A stretch of DNA of 64,000 bases from Reticulascus tulasneorum (Eukaryota > Ascomycota > Sordariomycetes > Glomerellales > Reticulascaceae). A program made the translations under genes and the position numbers. Shown one piece after another: positions 36,538 to 47,203 of the stretch (position 1 is its first letter; every line of letters starts with the position of its first letter). The notes under the pieces were generated by a model. It made no database searches and was not told where the DNA came from. It saw nothing but the letters and a program-made list of their open reading frames with translations. Where the stretch lies: the NCBI GenBank assembly GCA_001557505.1, contig LSAX01000003.1:2852001-2916000 (forward strand), written 5' to 3'.

Positions 36538-37130
36538 CTTGTCGATTTCGTTCCTGAAAGGGCCTTTGCGGAAACTGAAGAATAGGGTATTTGTATATAC
36601 ACAGACGGTTGACTAGGTAAGTCTAAGTGAGCGAAATAATGAAATCGAGAATGTCCAAGAAAGTAAATAAAATATAAAAAATAGCTGCCCCCAGTGCGCT
36701 GTTCAAGAATGATAGAAAAGGGAAGAAACAGATCAAAAGGAGCCAGTGATAAGAAAAGGGCGAAGTGAAGTAAGGGAGATGAATCATGCTTTTGTACAGG
36801 CTAATCGCCAATCCAGCTTGATTTGCAGCGGCGTCGCCTAGCCATACAGAATACCGTGTAGCTCCGGGCAAGATTTGCACTGGCGATGCGCAGCCTGAGA
36901 CTCTGAAATGTATCTGAAACGGGGTTCGCAAGGGGCATCTCCATGCGTTCAGGTCCCGGTCGTGGCAAGCCGGGCCAATCCAAAGGCACGGTGCAGCTAG
37001 CCTCCCACATTGCCGGCAGTGGCTGCATGAGGTTTCGCGGCATATGGTTGGCTGCGCTGGGGCATATCCATGTGTGCTTCGTGGGAGAGAACATCTCAGG
37101 TTGATGGCGGAGCACTCAACTTGGGATGAA
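36538..37130. other. Intergenic region upstream of the MARVEL gene
   Basis: This holds the MARVEL promoter. Both strands have open, partly protein-like stretches (for example about 36904-37100 on the plus strand). I could not join them into a gene, nor to the fragment at 37164-37513. Confidence 0.4.
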
Positions 37131-37163
37131 GAAAGGGGAGAGCCGCAGAAGCAAACTCTCCAG

Positions 37164-37513
37164 GTGCCCTTTACTCGCGGCCAGCGCCGCTGCGGGTCGA
37201 AATTGAGCAAAGCGAGCAGACAGTTGAACTGGCCCATCTCATCTCTGAGACCAAGAGTGAATGGAGATGGTTTCGGCCGTGGGAGCTAGTTGACGAGAAG
37301 GTCGACCAGCTGCCCGATGATGCCAAGACTGATGTGCTCCGACTCTTCGAGTGCACTATCACATTTCTTGACGGTGCGGTTCTCTTGGCATCTTGGTATC
37401 GAAACAGTCGCAAGGGTGGCAGGTAGATACGTATATGGACGGCCAGGGATGATGCGGCGCATCTCCTAACTATAGAAGTCTGGTGTTAAGCATCTCCATA
37501 CACGAATAGAAAG
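37164..37513 (+). pseudogene. Orphan coding fragment (3' end of an unrecognised gene, or a gene remnant)
   Basis: A plus-strand frame from about 37164 reads in a clearly protein-like way: VEIEQSEQTVELAHLISE, then WRWFRPWELVDEKVDQLPDD, then VLRLFECTITFLDGAVLLAS, then WYRNSRKGGR. The composition is amphipathic with few rare residues. A plausible 54-nt intron follows the Arg (37423-37476, donor GTAGAT, branch and acceptor CTCCTAACTATAG). After it the frame adds about ten residues and stops at 37513. A good acceptor (CTCTCCAG) stands at 37156-37163. No upstream exon with an ATG could be found, so this is either the end of a gene whose 5' exons I missed or a truncated remnant. I do not recognise the family. 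Confidence 0.35.
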
Positions 37514-39096
37514 AATAATGTCCGAAAATGGGCTACAGCAGGTGCCGCGATCCGAAAACAGGTACCTAGGCACCCAAAGATGAGCGTCGTGTGGCTTTCA
37601 GGGCAGGCCGCCTATTTTCGTCAGTGCCCCCTCGAAACGCGCTGAGACACCCTAGATGGAGAAAAAAACTGTGGGGGGTTTATCAAGAGAGCTGGGGCGC
37701 CTTGTCTGTACTGGGGGTTCCCCTCAGCATTCTTGGCGGTCCGATATCTTTAAAAAGGCACTGAGACGCCGCACATTCGACTCTAAGACTCCGAAGCGAT
37801 TTCAGATTGCCAAGGATCATCTGCATGTTTCTTTTCTTAGGTCTCGGCTCCCTAATTGTTTTGCTGCGCGTTTGCTCAAGTTCAAGAACTTCCGGCCGAT
37901 GTCTTGAATCTCGTTTTGGAACTCAACTCGTGAGATGGGGTGTCGGAGCTCTGTCTGTCTAAAACATCTTTCCCCAGAGTGTCTGTCCCAGAGGGTTTGA
38001 AGGAAGCTTGTCTTCAATCAAGAGCTTGGATGGCGCGGCATCTTTGTCGTGTCATTGCCATTTCCCCATATCTCGCACAGATCTGTTCCCGCGCCCGTTC
38101 CAAGTCTTATTGACTCTGGTTGAAGGCGAGAGATATCTATGACTGAATGTTCGTCACAATGGCAGTCGGTGGATGCTGGCCGTGTTCGTGCAAGTTGAGT
38201 CTGTGGTTTTCATTTTGGAGCCTCCGCCTCTCGGAGCAAGAAGCAGAGATCGGCAGAAGCTTCGATAGTTCTGGTCTATCTAGATAATTCTGGTCTCGAT
38301 GGGATAAAACTTGACTGTGAACGCGGGCATCTCGAAGTCACTGACTTCCACACAGAGGAGAAACTTAACATTTGCGTGGGTTTACATAGCATGTTGGCCA
38401 AATTAGTTGCCGTATCAGCTTCACACCTACTTAATATCCCGTTTTCAGATTGATTTCATCTCTGGAATCTCGTCATAACCCCAGATTTTGTCTTGTTCAA
38501 GCTACCCACTAACAATAAGCACTAGGCATAACCCATAGCTCAAAACTAGTTCGTCCTCACAAACCTCATGCGCACTACGATGGTTGAATCGTCTCGGATC
38601 TGCTGGATGTGACTCGTGGATGGTTCGTCGCCGCCCCACTCAAACCACCGAGCGTGTAATACCACGTAGGGCGACTCTCTGTGGCAACTTACATGTGAAA
38701 GACACACCTGATTCGATCACTAAGTTTCCCCATTCCTGGCTGGCCTCGAGAGCACGGATTGCGTAGTTGGCAGACTTCATGACAGCGCGAACGAGTTATC
38801 TGCGCGTGTATATATACATGAACATCTATTACTTGTTCATAACGGCTGACCGGGTGAGATTGGCTGGTATTGAAGCTGCATTGTCGTCCCCTGTCATGTC
38901 AGCAAGCACCCCGGGTATCTCGGACTGTCAGCGAAGGAAGAGAGCTCCGCAGCTGCCGATTCTTGGATCTTTGTATGTATATGATCCAAAGTGAGGTAGT
39001 CGCAATAGTCAAGACGCTTTGTACGTTACTCGTTGTGTCGCTCAGGTGCCAACTCCTAGACGTAACTATCCTGTTGAACAGCCGTGACCCTCGAAA

Positions 39097-39102
39097 CCTC
39101 GG
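39097..39102 (+). promoter_or_regulatory. CCTCGG fatty-acid response element (distal)
   Basis: CCTCGG is the core site of the FarA/FarB (Ctf1) zinc-cluster activators of fatty-acid catabolism in filamentous ascomycetes. This one lies about 520 bp upstream of an acyl-CoA synthetase with a peroxisomal-type C-terminus. A 6-bp match alone is weak. Confidence 0.4.
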
Positions 39103-39227
39103 CGAGCGGCTATGTGGACAGCTTATGGAGAATGCGCCGTCCCATTCCCTGCAAGCCACCTGAAAAACACTCGTCCCTCAGTGGCCAGGCCAACCCGTGA
39201 CCTGGGGGCTTGCATCTGTGCCTCGTG

Positions 39228-39233
39228 CCTCGG
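39228..39233 (+). promoter_or_regulatory. CCTCGG fatty-acid response element (proximal)
   Basis: This is a second CCTCGG, about 390 bp upstream of the acyl-CoA synthetase ATG and in the same orientation as the distal one. Confidence 0.42.
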
Positions 39234-39619
39234 TCCAGATTCGCCAACCTGAGTACGAAGGATGTCCGTCGGCGGCCGGTCGAACTGCACGGGTTCGGAA
39301 AACATGATTAAAGACGAAAGGGGGCGGGGATGGTTGTCGTGAGAAGACTGGGAAATTTTTAAAACCATCGCTTTCTTATTTACGTCTTACATACTTTTAG
39401 TCTTTCCAGCCCCTTCTGAACGTTGGTTCCTTACGCACACCACAAAGGTCCCCCAGGCAATCGGATCTGTTTGGGTGCAAATTGTACACCTGTAATTGGT
39501 ACAGGGCGAGCGAATTGCTAGTACGTACCCCGACATTAAGCGACCCGCCCTTCAGCAGCTGCACCATCAACGTACCTCGAGGTAGTACTCCCAATCCTTC
39601 GAAAGTGACGTTTTCGAAG

Positions 39620-41854
39620 ATGGCTCCCACAACGTTCACACCTGCGTATGTAAAAGAGCTGGCTGTGCCACCTCCTCCCGGCTCGCCTTATGGAGTTCCC
39701 GTGCCTGGGTCCCAGAAGGAGGGCCGCAGCGCCGTCTACCGCCATTGGCGATTCCGAGATGGCCCTTTGCTCACCACCTTCGATCCTCAAGTCCAGTCGC
39801 TCCATGACCTCTTCGAGGAGTCTGCGAGGAAATTCCCCAGTTCGAGATGCTTGGGAAGTCGCCCATGGAACCCGGTCACCAAAGTATGGGAGAAGAAGTT
39901 CGACTGGATGACGTATGCGGAGGTTGCTGAGCGGCGCAAGAACTTCGGGGCTGGTCTCGTTGAGCTGCATCAGCAGATCGGCGTCACGGAAGACAAGTAC
40001 GGTGTTGGCTTGTGGACCCAGAACCGTCCGGAATGGCAGATCACAGGTTTGTTCTGATATCTTCGCTTCCTGCCTTGTTTAGCCGATACTAACAAATCTG
40101 GCGGGCACAGATCTGGCAGCCGCTTCGCAGTCTCTGTTCACGGTATCCCTCTACGAGACTCTAGGACCCGACACCTCCGAGTACATTATCAACCATGCGT
40201 CGCTTGCTTGCGTCGTCACCTCCTTGCCGCACATTCCAGTCCTGCTTAAGCTGGCTCCTAGAATCCCGACCCTCAAGATCATCATCTCTGTTGATCCCCT
40301 CGATGCTGGTGAGGCGGGCGGTCTGTCCAAGTTGGCCATCCTGAACAGCATTGCTGCCCAGCATGGTATCCAAATCCACTCGATGGAGGGAGTGGAGGCT
40401 CTAGGTCTGAAGTCCGGACGGGCCATGCGCCCCCCACGATCGGAAGACAACGTCACCATCAACTACACTTCGGGGACGACAGGCCTGCCTAAAGGCGTGG
40501 TCTTGACCCACGGGAACGCCGTTTCTGCTCTTGCCGCCGCACGAACCACCGGCACTGTCACTCGCAAGGACGTTCACATATCATATCTACCATTAGCGCA
40601 CATCTACGGAAGGATGGTTGATCAGGTAGCCTTGGCTGAGGGCGCATCCATTGGGTTTTTCCGCGGTGATATCCTCGGACTGGTGGAGGATATGCAAATC
40701 CTGGAGCCCACGGGTCTGATTTCTATTCCTCGCCTCTACAACCGCTTCAACTCGGCCATCCGAACGGCGACCGTCCAAGCGGAAGGTGTTAGGGGCGCCC
40801 TGTCTCGACACGTAATCTCTACCAAGATGGCCAACATGAAGCTGCCGACAGGGAAGGCCACAAACAAACACCTCCTGTACGACAAGATCTGGACACCCAA
40901 AGTCAGGGCTGCTGTTGGTCTGAAAAAGGCTCATAGCATGATTAGCGGAAGCGCGCAACTGGACCCCGACGTGCAAGAGTTTCTCCGAGCCGCATTTGGA
41001 AACCGCTTTGTGCAGGGTTACGGTCTCACAGAGTCATACGCAGTCGCCTCCGTGCAGCTGACGGGCGATTTCAGCCTCGGCAACATTGGAGCTCCTTGCC
41101 CTTGCAACGAAGTCTGTGTGGAATCTGTCCCCGATCTCGAGTATTTCGTCACCGATAAACCAAACCCACGTGGTGAGCTGCTGCTCAGAGGGCCCTCCAT
41201 CTTCCGTGAATACTACAGGAATGAGGAGGAGACCAAGAAGGCCATTGACACGGACGGTTGGTTCCATACCGGAGATATTGCAGAGATCGACAACTTGGGT
41301 CGGCTGAAGATCATCGATCGCAAGAAGAATGTCATGAAGCTATCCCAGGGCGAATACATCTCGCCAGAGCGTATCGAGAATGTCTACCAGGGCTGCACCA
41401 ACCTCATCACCATGGCCTACGTTCACGGCGACCCGATACAGTCGTCACTGGTCGGTATCTTTGGCATCGACCCCATTAACTTCGGAGCATTCGCCAGCAA
41501 GCTCCTGAAGAAGTCCATCGCTCCGACGGACACGGCAGCATTGATTGCTGCTGGAAAGGATCCAAAGGTGAGGAAGGCCTTCCTCGCCGAGCTCGACAAG
41601 ATTGAGAAGAGCCACAAGTTCAACAAGTTCGAGAAGTGCCGGAATGCGTACCTCACAGTTGATCCCTTCACCATCGACAACGAAATCTTGACTCCCACGT
41701 AAGTTTTAAATTAGATTCTTGTTCAGTTCATACCGCTAATATACGGGGCAGTCTCAAGTTGAAGAGGCCGAACGCGGCGAAAGCCTTCCGGCCTGAAATC
41801 GATCAATTGTATGCCGAGATTGAGGCTCGGGGTTCAACCGCTCCTAAGCTGTAG
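39620..41854 (+). CDS. Long-chain acyl-CoA synthetase, probably peroxisomal (Faa2-like)
   Basis: This enzyme activates fatty acids to acyl-CoA with ATP. There are three exons, 39620-40046, 40111-41698 and 41752-41854, giving 705 residues. The introns are 64 nt (GTTTGT...ACAG) and 53 nt (GTAAGT...GCAG). ATG 39620 is the first in frame, since the open frame upstream lacks another ATG. The AMP-binding motif is YTSGTTGLPKG. Other ANL-family motifs are YLPLAHIYGRM, QGYGLTESYAV, DGWFHTGDIAEID, GRLKIIDRKKNVMKLSQGEY and SHKFNKFEKCRN. The C-terminus is -APKL. PKL fits the relaxed peroxisomal PTS1 tripeptide, so peroxisomal beta-oxidation is likely. The promoter carries two CCTCGG elements. Confidence 0.92.
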
Positions 41855-43043
41855 GTGTTTTGTATTAGAGCAGTGGTCGGGCGGACTTCAATTGCATGAA
41901 GAAGAGTGTTATACTATTTTCCCCGTCAAACTCGATTTTAGCATTCAAATTGAAAAGTAATATTGCAGACCCGTTTAAGCTCTTATTGAATAGCCACAGA
42001 GGAACAAAACACAACCCATATGCTCTTGCCTAGAATGTATCAGCTAAGCGTCGTTGTTTCTTCCCAACCAGATTGGGGTATGGCATATTATGCACATATA
42101 AAGTATATGTATTAAGCAGGACAGAAGGCTTTCTGCAAAGACGGACCTGCAACATTATGCTTACAATTGAACATTCCAAGCTGATAAAGGCCTTTACTAA
42201 AAGTGGGTTAAATACAGTTCAAACGGGTTCCATATGCCCAGTATGTGTAATACGATACATGGAACATGTTTAGAACGCCCTTAAGCAGTTACTTGTTATA
42301 TTTTAACAACATATCTTGACGGACGGAAAGCATGGTGGCATTTATCAAGATATGTCAGTAAGCTGTGAGTGTTTATTACGTCGTATATAAATGCGAGAAA
42401 GGTCAAGATTTGTGGTAAATGCGTTGAACAAGGGCGATGCGATAAATTGTAGGGTCGCGCCACACTTACTTCTCCATGCCACCTGCAAATAATGGAAAGA
42501 CGTCGGCACTTCAGAATTGACGTTAATGGAGTCTAATACGATTGAATTCAAGTTTAATGTATCTTGTAAGAATCACACAAAGGGGCCTATTAGACATTTG
42601 AAAGTGTTCTAAGATTATTAAAAAAAAATTCTGATGTTTTTGAGATAAATTATTTACTTGATAGAATTAATAGTAAATAAATAATCTCTTATAGATATTT
42701 CTTTATTAAAATTTTAATAAAAATTATAATTTAATAATGGTAAAAAGTTTTTAAAAAGATTATAATATAATATTACTTTAAAAAATATTATTAAAGCAGC
42801 AGCAGCTAGGCGAGTTTAACGTTATATTATGTAAGTTTTTTTTTCTTCAAGATTCAAATATTTTAAAGCTAATTACGTACTTAGACTAATATTTACTTAA
42901 ACAAAGACAGATCTTTATACTGATGAGGTATGTTTAACCCCCCATCTGTTCCTATTCCCCATTATTATACTAGCTAGGCCACTTAGACCAAGCTTTGGTT
43001 GTCTTGGACTTGAATTTAATGTCCCACTTAACGCGATGCTCCG
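41855..43043. other. Intergenic region with AT-rich island
   Basis: About 1.2 kb lies between the acyl-CoA synthetase stop and the WD40 gene start. From about 42600 to 42900 the base composition falls to very low GC, unlike both flanks. No coding potential was seen. Confidence 0.6.
42600..42800. repeat. AT-rich island, possibly a RIP-decayed element
   Basis: About 200 bp consist almost only of A and T (runs such as TTATTAAAATTTTAATAAAA) and end abruptly at an AGCAGCAGCAG tract near 42797. Flanking DNA has ordinary composition. In Pezizomycotina such islands are commonly transposon relics mutated by repeat-induced point mutation. No element ends or target duplication could be recognised. Confidence 0.5.
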
Positions 43044-46000
43044 ATGACCTCAACGCTCACAACGATCTCTAGGCCACTTGCATCTAACCCGGCGGTCGTC
43101 GACCTTACCGGGGACTCACCTCCCCCAGAGCTGCGGCAGACTGGAGCAGCTTCTTCGAGCGTCCGCGGCGGCCATGAACCACCGCGCAAGCGGCAGCGCG
43201 TCGATGTGGAAGTCACGCGACCACCAAGATCCTTGGCGGATTGCATGAAGGCGCAGGTCTTTACTCATGTGGACCGACGACTAAAGGACATTCCCGCAGA
43301 CCAGGTCGACGTGAGAAAGCTTGGAATCGAGGTAAGCTGCGCTTTGCGACGTAGCCTAGGAAGCTGGCTTATGGGCACGCTAACACGTGAAAGATTGTCA
43401 ATTCTCTCGCGAATGACCGGGACTTTCAGGAGGAGTTCCGGCGCTCGGGAGGGTACCTATCGGTGGAATTTGAGATTGGGCTGGTCTTCAAAGCTTCCCG
43501 GGAACTGGACAGGCTGCGCTACTTGCCGGTGAGCAACAAGTGGCGCGCAAGTGAAGGAGGATACCGTCGCTGACCCTAGGCAGGAATTCCAGCTTTCGCG
43601 TCCTACAACACCGCCCATACGGAACCTGTCGACGCAGACTGCCTCCTACGAGACACCTGACACTCAGTCGACTGTCCGAACTGTTCAGAGCCATACGAGG
43701 AAGACTAGGAAACTTGCCGGCGTACGTGTATCTCCTCTGAGTTACAGGTCAAAGGCGCGTGCGCTGGCTTGGAAGTCATGGAAAACTCACCATCAGGACT
43801 CGACATCTTCAAACCCACAACCACAAAGCAAAAGAACATGGACCTCTTCGAGTCGACAGCCGTATCATACAGTGGAGGAAAGACGGACGATAATTAGTGG
43901 TACTAGTAGGCTGCTTCAGCATGCTCCGGCTCTGCGCCAGTTACCGCAGACCTACCACGTCGACTTCAGCACCAAAGAAATCGAGTGTGTTCGGCGCGAG
44001 TTCAGGCGACTCACTGGGCATGGCCAGTCGGACAAACCCGCGTTGAGGGACCTTTCCCGACTTCTGCGCAAACACCTAGCGGCGGTTCCCAACCTGCCGC
44101 TTGATATGCAGCTTAAAGGAGATCTTGCCAGAAGGGACGCAGATGCGATCCACAGCTTTCTCAATGATGTCCACAAACGGCAGATATCGCGAGACCCGCA
44201 GGCTCTGACCCTGGAGGTCGACGAATTTGATGGACAAGCTGAGGCCATTCGTTCGAGCCGAATCCCATCGCTATTGCTCGCGCGAGAAATTGAGGGAAAC
44301 CGTGGTTTTGGCTCTACGAGACGGTTGGTAAACTTCACCAATGAATATCGAAAGGCCAGAGAAGATGTCTTGGAGCTTCAGGCAGAGTGGACCAACTGCG
44401 CGGGCGATATTCAAACGATTGCTTGGGTGTCCAGTGATACCTTTATCTGCGGCACCACGACTCATTCCGATGGGCATAATCAGCAATATAACAAAGAGGG
44501 GAATCTGCTTCTATGCTCGTCGATATCTGGCGCTCTGAAGGCGTACCCTGATCACCGCATCATTCGACCTGTGTTGGAGAAGGGCGACAACTCCACTGAG
44601 GCTATGCGGGAGAGCCAGTCCCCTTGGCTCTACTCATCTGTAGTCTCCTCTGATTATGATAAAGCTCATGATCGAGCTTTCACATCTAGCTTCGACAAGA
44701 CTGTGAAAGTTTGGAAGGTTGAAAAATCAGGAAAGACCATGGCGCTCCTGGGCACGTGGGAGCACGGCGGCAACGTCAACTTTGTCGCGGCATCCAAGCA
44801 TTCGTCTGGCATAGTTGCTACTGCTTCTGATGTACCTACCCAGGCTGTTCGATTGTATCAGGTCAATGATGCAGATATCTCGGGCAGTTCATACACTGCA
44901 TTTTCAGGCATGAAAGTTCAAGATGAGGACAACGGAGATGTGTCTCAAGAATGGGGATACTTCCCGGCAACGATGCAATGGGGCTTGGGTGAGGGCGTCC
45001 AGCACCTACTTCTCGTCGGCTATTCCCCTCGCAGCTTTACTTGGTATGATAACGCCATCCCACAGGACAAGGTGAACTCGGGAGAAATTTGTCTGTGGAA
45101 TGGCCTTACTGGTCAAAAGATCAGAGTTATGACGGCCACGACGCAGAACGTGTTTGAGGTTGCCTGGCATCCTACCCAGCCCAGCTTCATAGTAGCCACC
45201 TCTCCATGTGGCTTGATGATCGAGGAAAACGTGCGGACGCAGATCAGGATATTCCGACCTTCGGACAATCCAGAACTCATTGGGGCGTTTAGTGAAGTCC
45301 AATGCCTGGATTGCTTTGCGTCGGATATCAACGAGCTTACCATCATGCCGAACAGCATGACCTATTGCTATATAACAGCCGCCTGCACTGATGGCAAAGT
45401 CTATGTCTGGGACACGGCCCGGGGCGACAAGCCGATTCATATACTCAGTCATGGTAATCCGGTAGAAGAGTTCAGCGGAGATCGCGAGAAGGAGGATACT
45501 GGAGTGAAGTTTACGGCCTGGGGAACTTCGACGGATCGGCTGTACACAGGGGCTTCCGATGGTGTAGTCAAAGTGTGGAATGTCAGGTCCGAACGGCATC
45601 CTCTGATACGCGACCTCCTCGAGGTTTCCGGCCCGGTCTCTTGTGGTGTGTTTTCTCCTGATGCTTCGAAATTGGCAGTTGGAGATGCCAGCGGACGCGT
45701 ATATCTGCTTTCCGTGGATAAAGAAAATGAGCCGCCAGCAGAGTTTGTACAATTTCCGAAGGCCAATGGCTCAGCGGCAAGTCTAAGGCCCGTTCGTCGT
45801 CCCAAGATTTTCGAGACCCATGACGAGCCTCCTGCGCCTGATTCGATGGAGCCAGCAAAGGACATGACTAGAGCTTTTCTGGCATCAGGACAGTTGGTTC
45901 GCCTTCCCAATCCCACGATTGGCGTGGTGCAAGGACCAAATTATCCTAGCACTGGTCTCTTTCGGAACGATGCCCATCTGCATGATGATCCTTCGCATCC

Positions 46001-46247
46001 GCTTCTGGCAGCATTCGATGGGAGACAGCAGGAGAACATCAAGATGTTCCCGCGTCAGAAGAGGTTTCCCAAACTAAAGGCGGTTACGGAGTCTCCGTCG
46101 CTGGAGACTCTCCATCGCAATAACCTGGCCATGGATCTGAAACTCAGGAATCTGCCGCTGGAAACGCAGCTGAGCCTTGCTATGGATCGGGTCGTTTTGG
46201 ATGAGGTGGACGACATTGAGGACTGGGGCTTCGAGTACGAAGACTGA
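43044..46247 (+). CDS. Large WD40-repeat protein, possible Raf1/DIM-9-type CUL4-DDB1 adaptor
   Basis: There are three exons, 43044-43331, 43394-43528 and 43584-46247, giving 1028 residues. The introns are 62 nt (GTAAGC...AAAG) and 55 nt (GTGAGC...GCAG). The N-terminus is disordered (VVDLTGDSPPPELR, a basic PPRKRQRVDVE patch). A helical region follows (about residues 230-330). WD40 blades follow from about residue 410 (EWTNCAGDIQTIAWVS, DRAFTSSFDKTVKVWKVEKS, NVFEVAWHPTQPSFIVATSP, AACTDGKVYVWDTARGDKP, LYTGASDGVVKVWNVRSERH). The tail is acidic (VDDIEDWGFEYED). The WDTAR and WNVRS blade ends resemble the WDXR box of DDB1-binding proteins. Assignment to Raf1/DIM-9 (heterochromatin H3K9 methylation complex) is from memory of the family and uncertain; WD40 protein is certain. 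Confidence 0.85.
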
Positions 46248-47203
46248 TGTAGCGCGTAGTGCCTTGCAGGCTTTTGAGTCTTGAATGTAGGCGCACGATG
46301 TAAAAATACCTGTCTAAACTAGAGAAATTGACAAACATTAACATCTGAAAGTGGGCGTGATGCATGCCATTACAACTCATCTTAGGCTCTGTTTTGAAAG
46401 CCAGTACGAGGGTGAAAGAGAGTCATTGAGCTTTTAAAATTATATTAACGAGCGTCTGGGTCATTTAAAGTAAATATTCATCCTCTTCGCTACAGAGATT
46501 CTTTTATGCTAGCCAGTTCGTTTACGTTGCACACACAATCGCTATACGGCAAGTAGTGAGTTCTATTTATTTTATAACACTCTAGGAGACACCAATGTTT
46601 AGATACCAGTCTGGCCTCCTAAGCCATCTAGGGATGCATCCTGCGCCGTAGACATGATCCCAAAGTGGGTTTCAGGACCACGGGATTTCCTTCGATCAAT
46701 CTCCAGGAAAGTTGGACAAAGCGACGAAAATTGAATAATTTTCTTTTGCATTGCCTCGAACGAAGCTTATGCCCCTCCTATTAGGCTGTAATTATACAAA
46801 GCATTCTCCCTAGAGCAACTAAGAGAGTCAAAAGTACCTAAAAGCCGGTGACGATCGACGATCCACTATCCAGGAGGCCGATCAAGTAATACACAACTGA
46901 GCCCTCAGAGTTAACTGCCGTGTTTATGCAGGCTCTTTCGGGATGAGCCTCCTTTCCTGCTAGAGGCGTGACACTGCCTTTGTCCTTTTGCCTTCGAGCA
47001 TCATCAGCGGGGTATTGTTCGTTCAAAAGCACTTTGTCCTCCAACGCCTGTGCATAATGCATGTGAGGTAACCGTGGAAATCACGACGCTGCCAAACCCA
47101 AATGCCAATTTAGTGTCTTAGGCCATTCGTCATGAGGATGTCATGTCGACAACCCCGTTGGGTCTCCTCCGCCGACTTCCCAAGCGCAATCATCGGCCTT
47201 GGG
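46248..47203. other. Convergent 3' intergenic region WD40 gene / NRD1-like gene
   Basis: About 950 bp. A 74-codon ATG-started frame on the minus strand (46838-47062) has no recognisable feature and is probably chance. Nothing else was seen. Confidence 0.5.

Larger units (their letters stand above)
37514..39619. other. Intergenic region upstream of acyl-CoA synthetase
   Basis: About 2.1 kb without a gene that I can support. It holds short open frames only, a poorly conserved minus-strand frame near 37817-38017, and two CCTCGG elements in the promoter of the acyl-CoA synthetase gene. Confidence 0.5.

Noticed and set aside
45006..45752. 248-codon frame antisense to the WD40 gene
   Set aside because: It lies wholly opposite well-supported coding sequence and has no independent evidence.
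46838..47062. 74-codon ATG-started frame on the minus strand
   Set aside because: It is too short, with no domain or splice context, and lies in a convergent 3' region.
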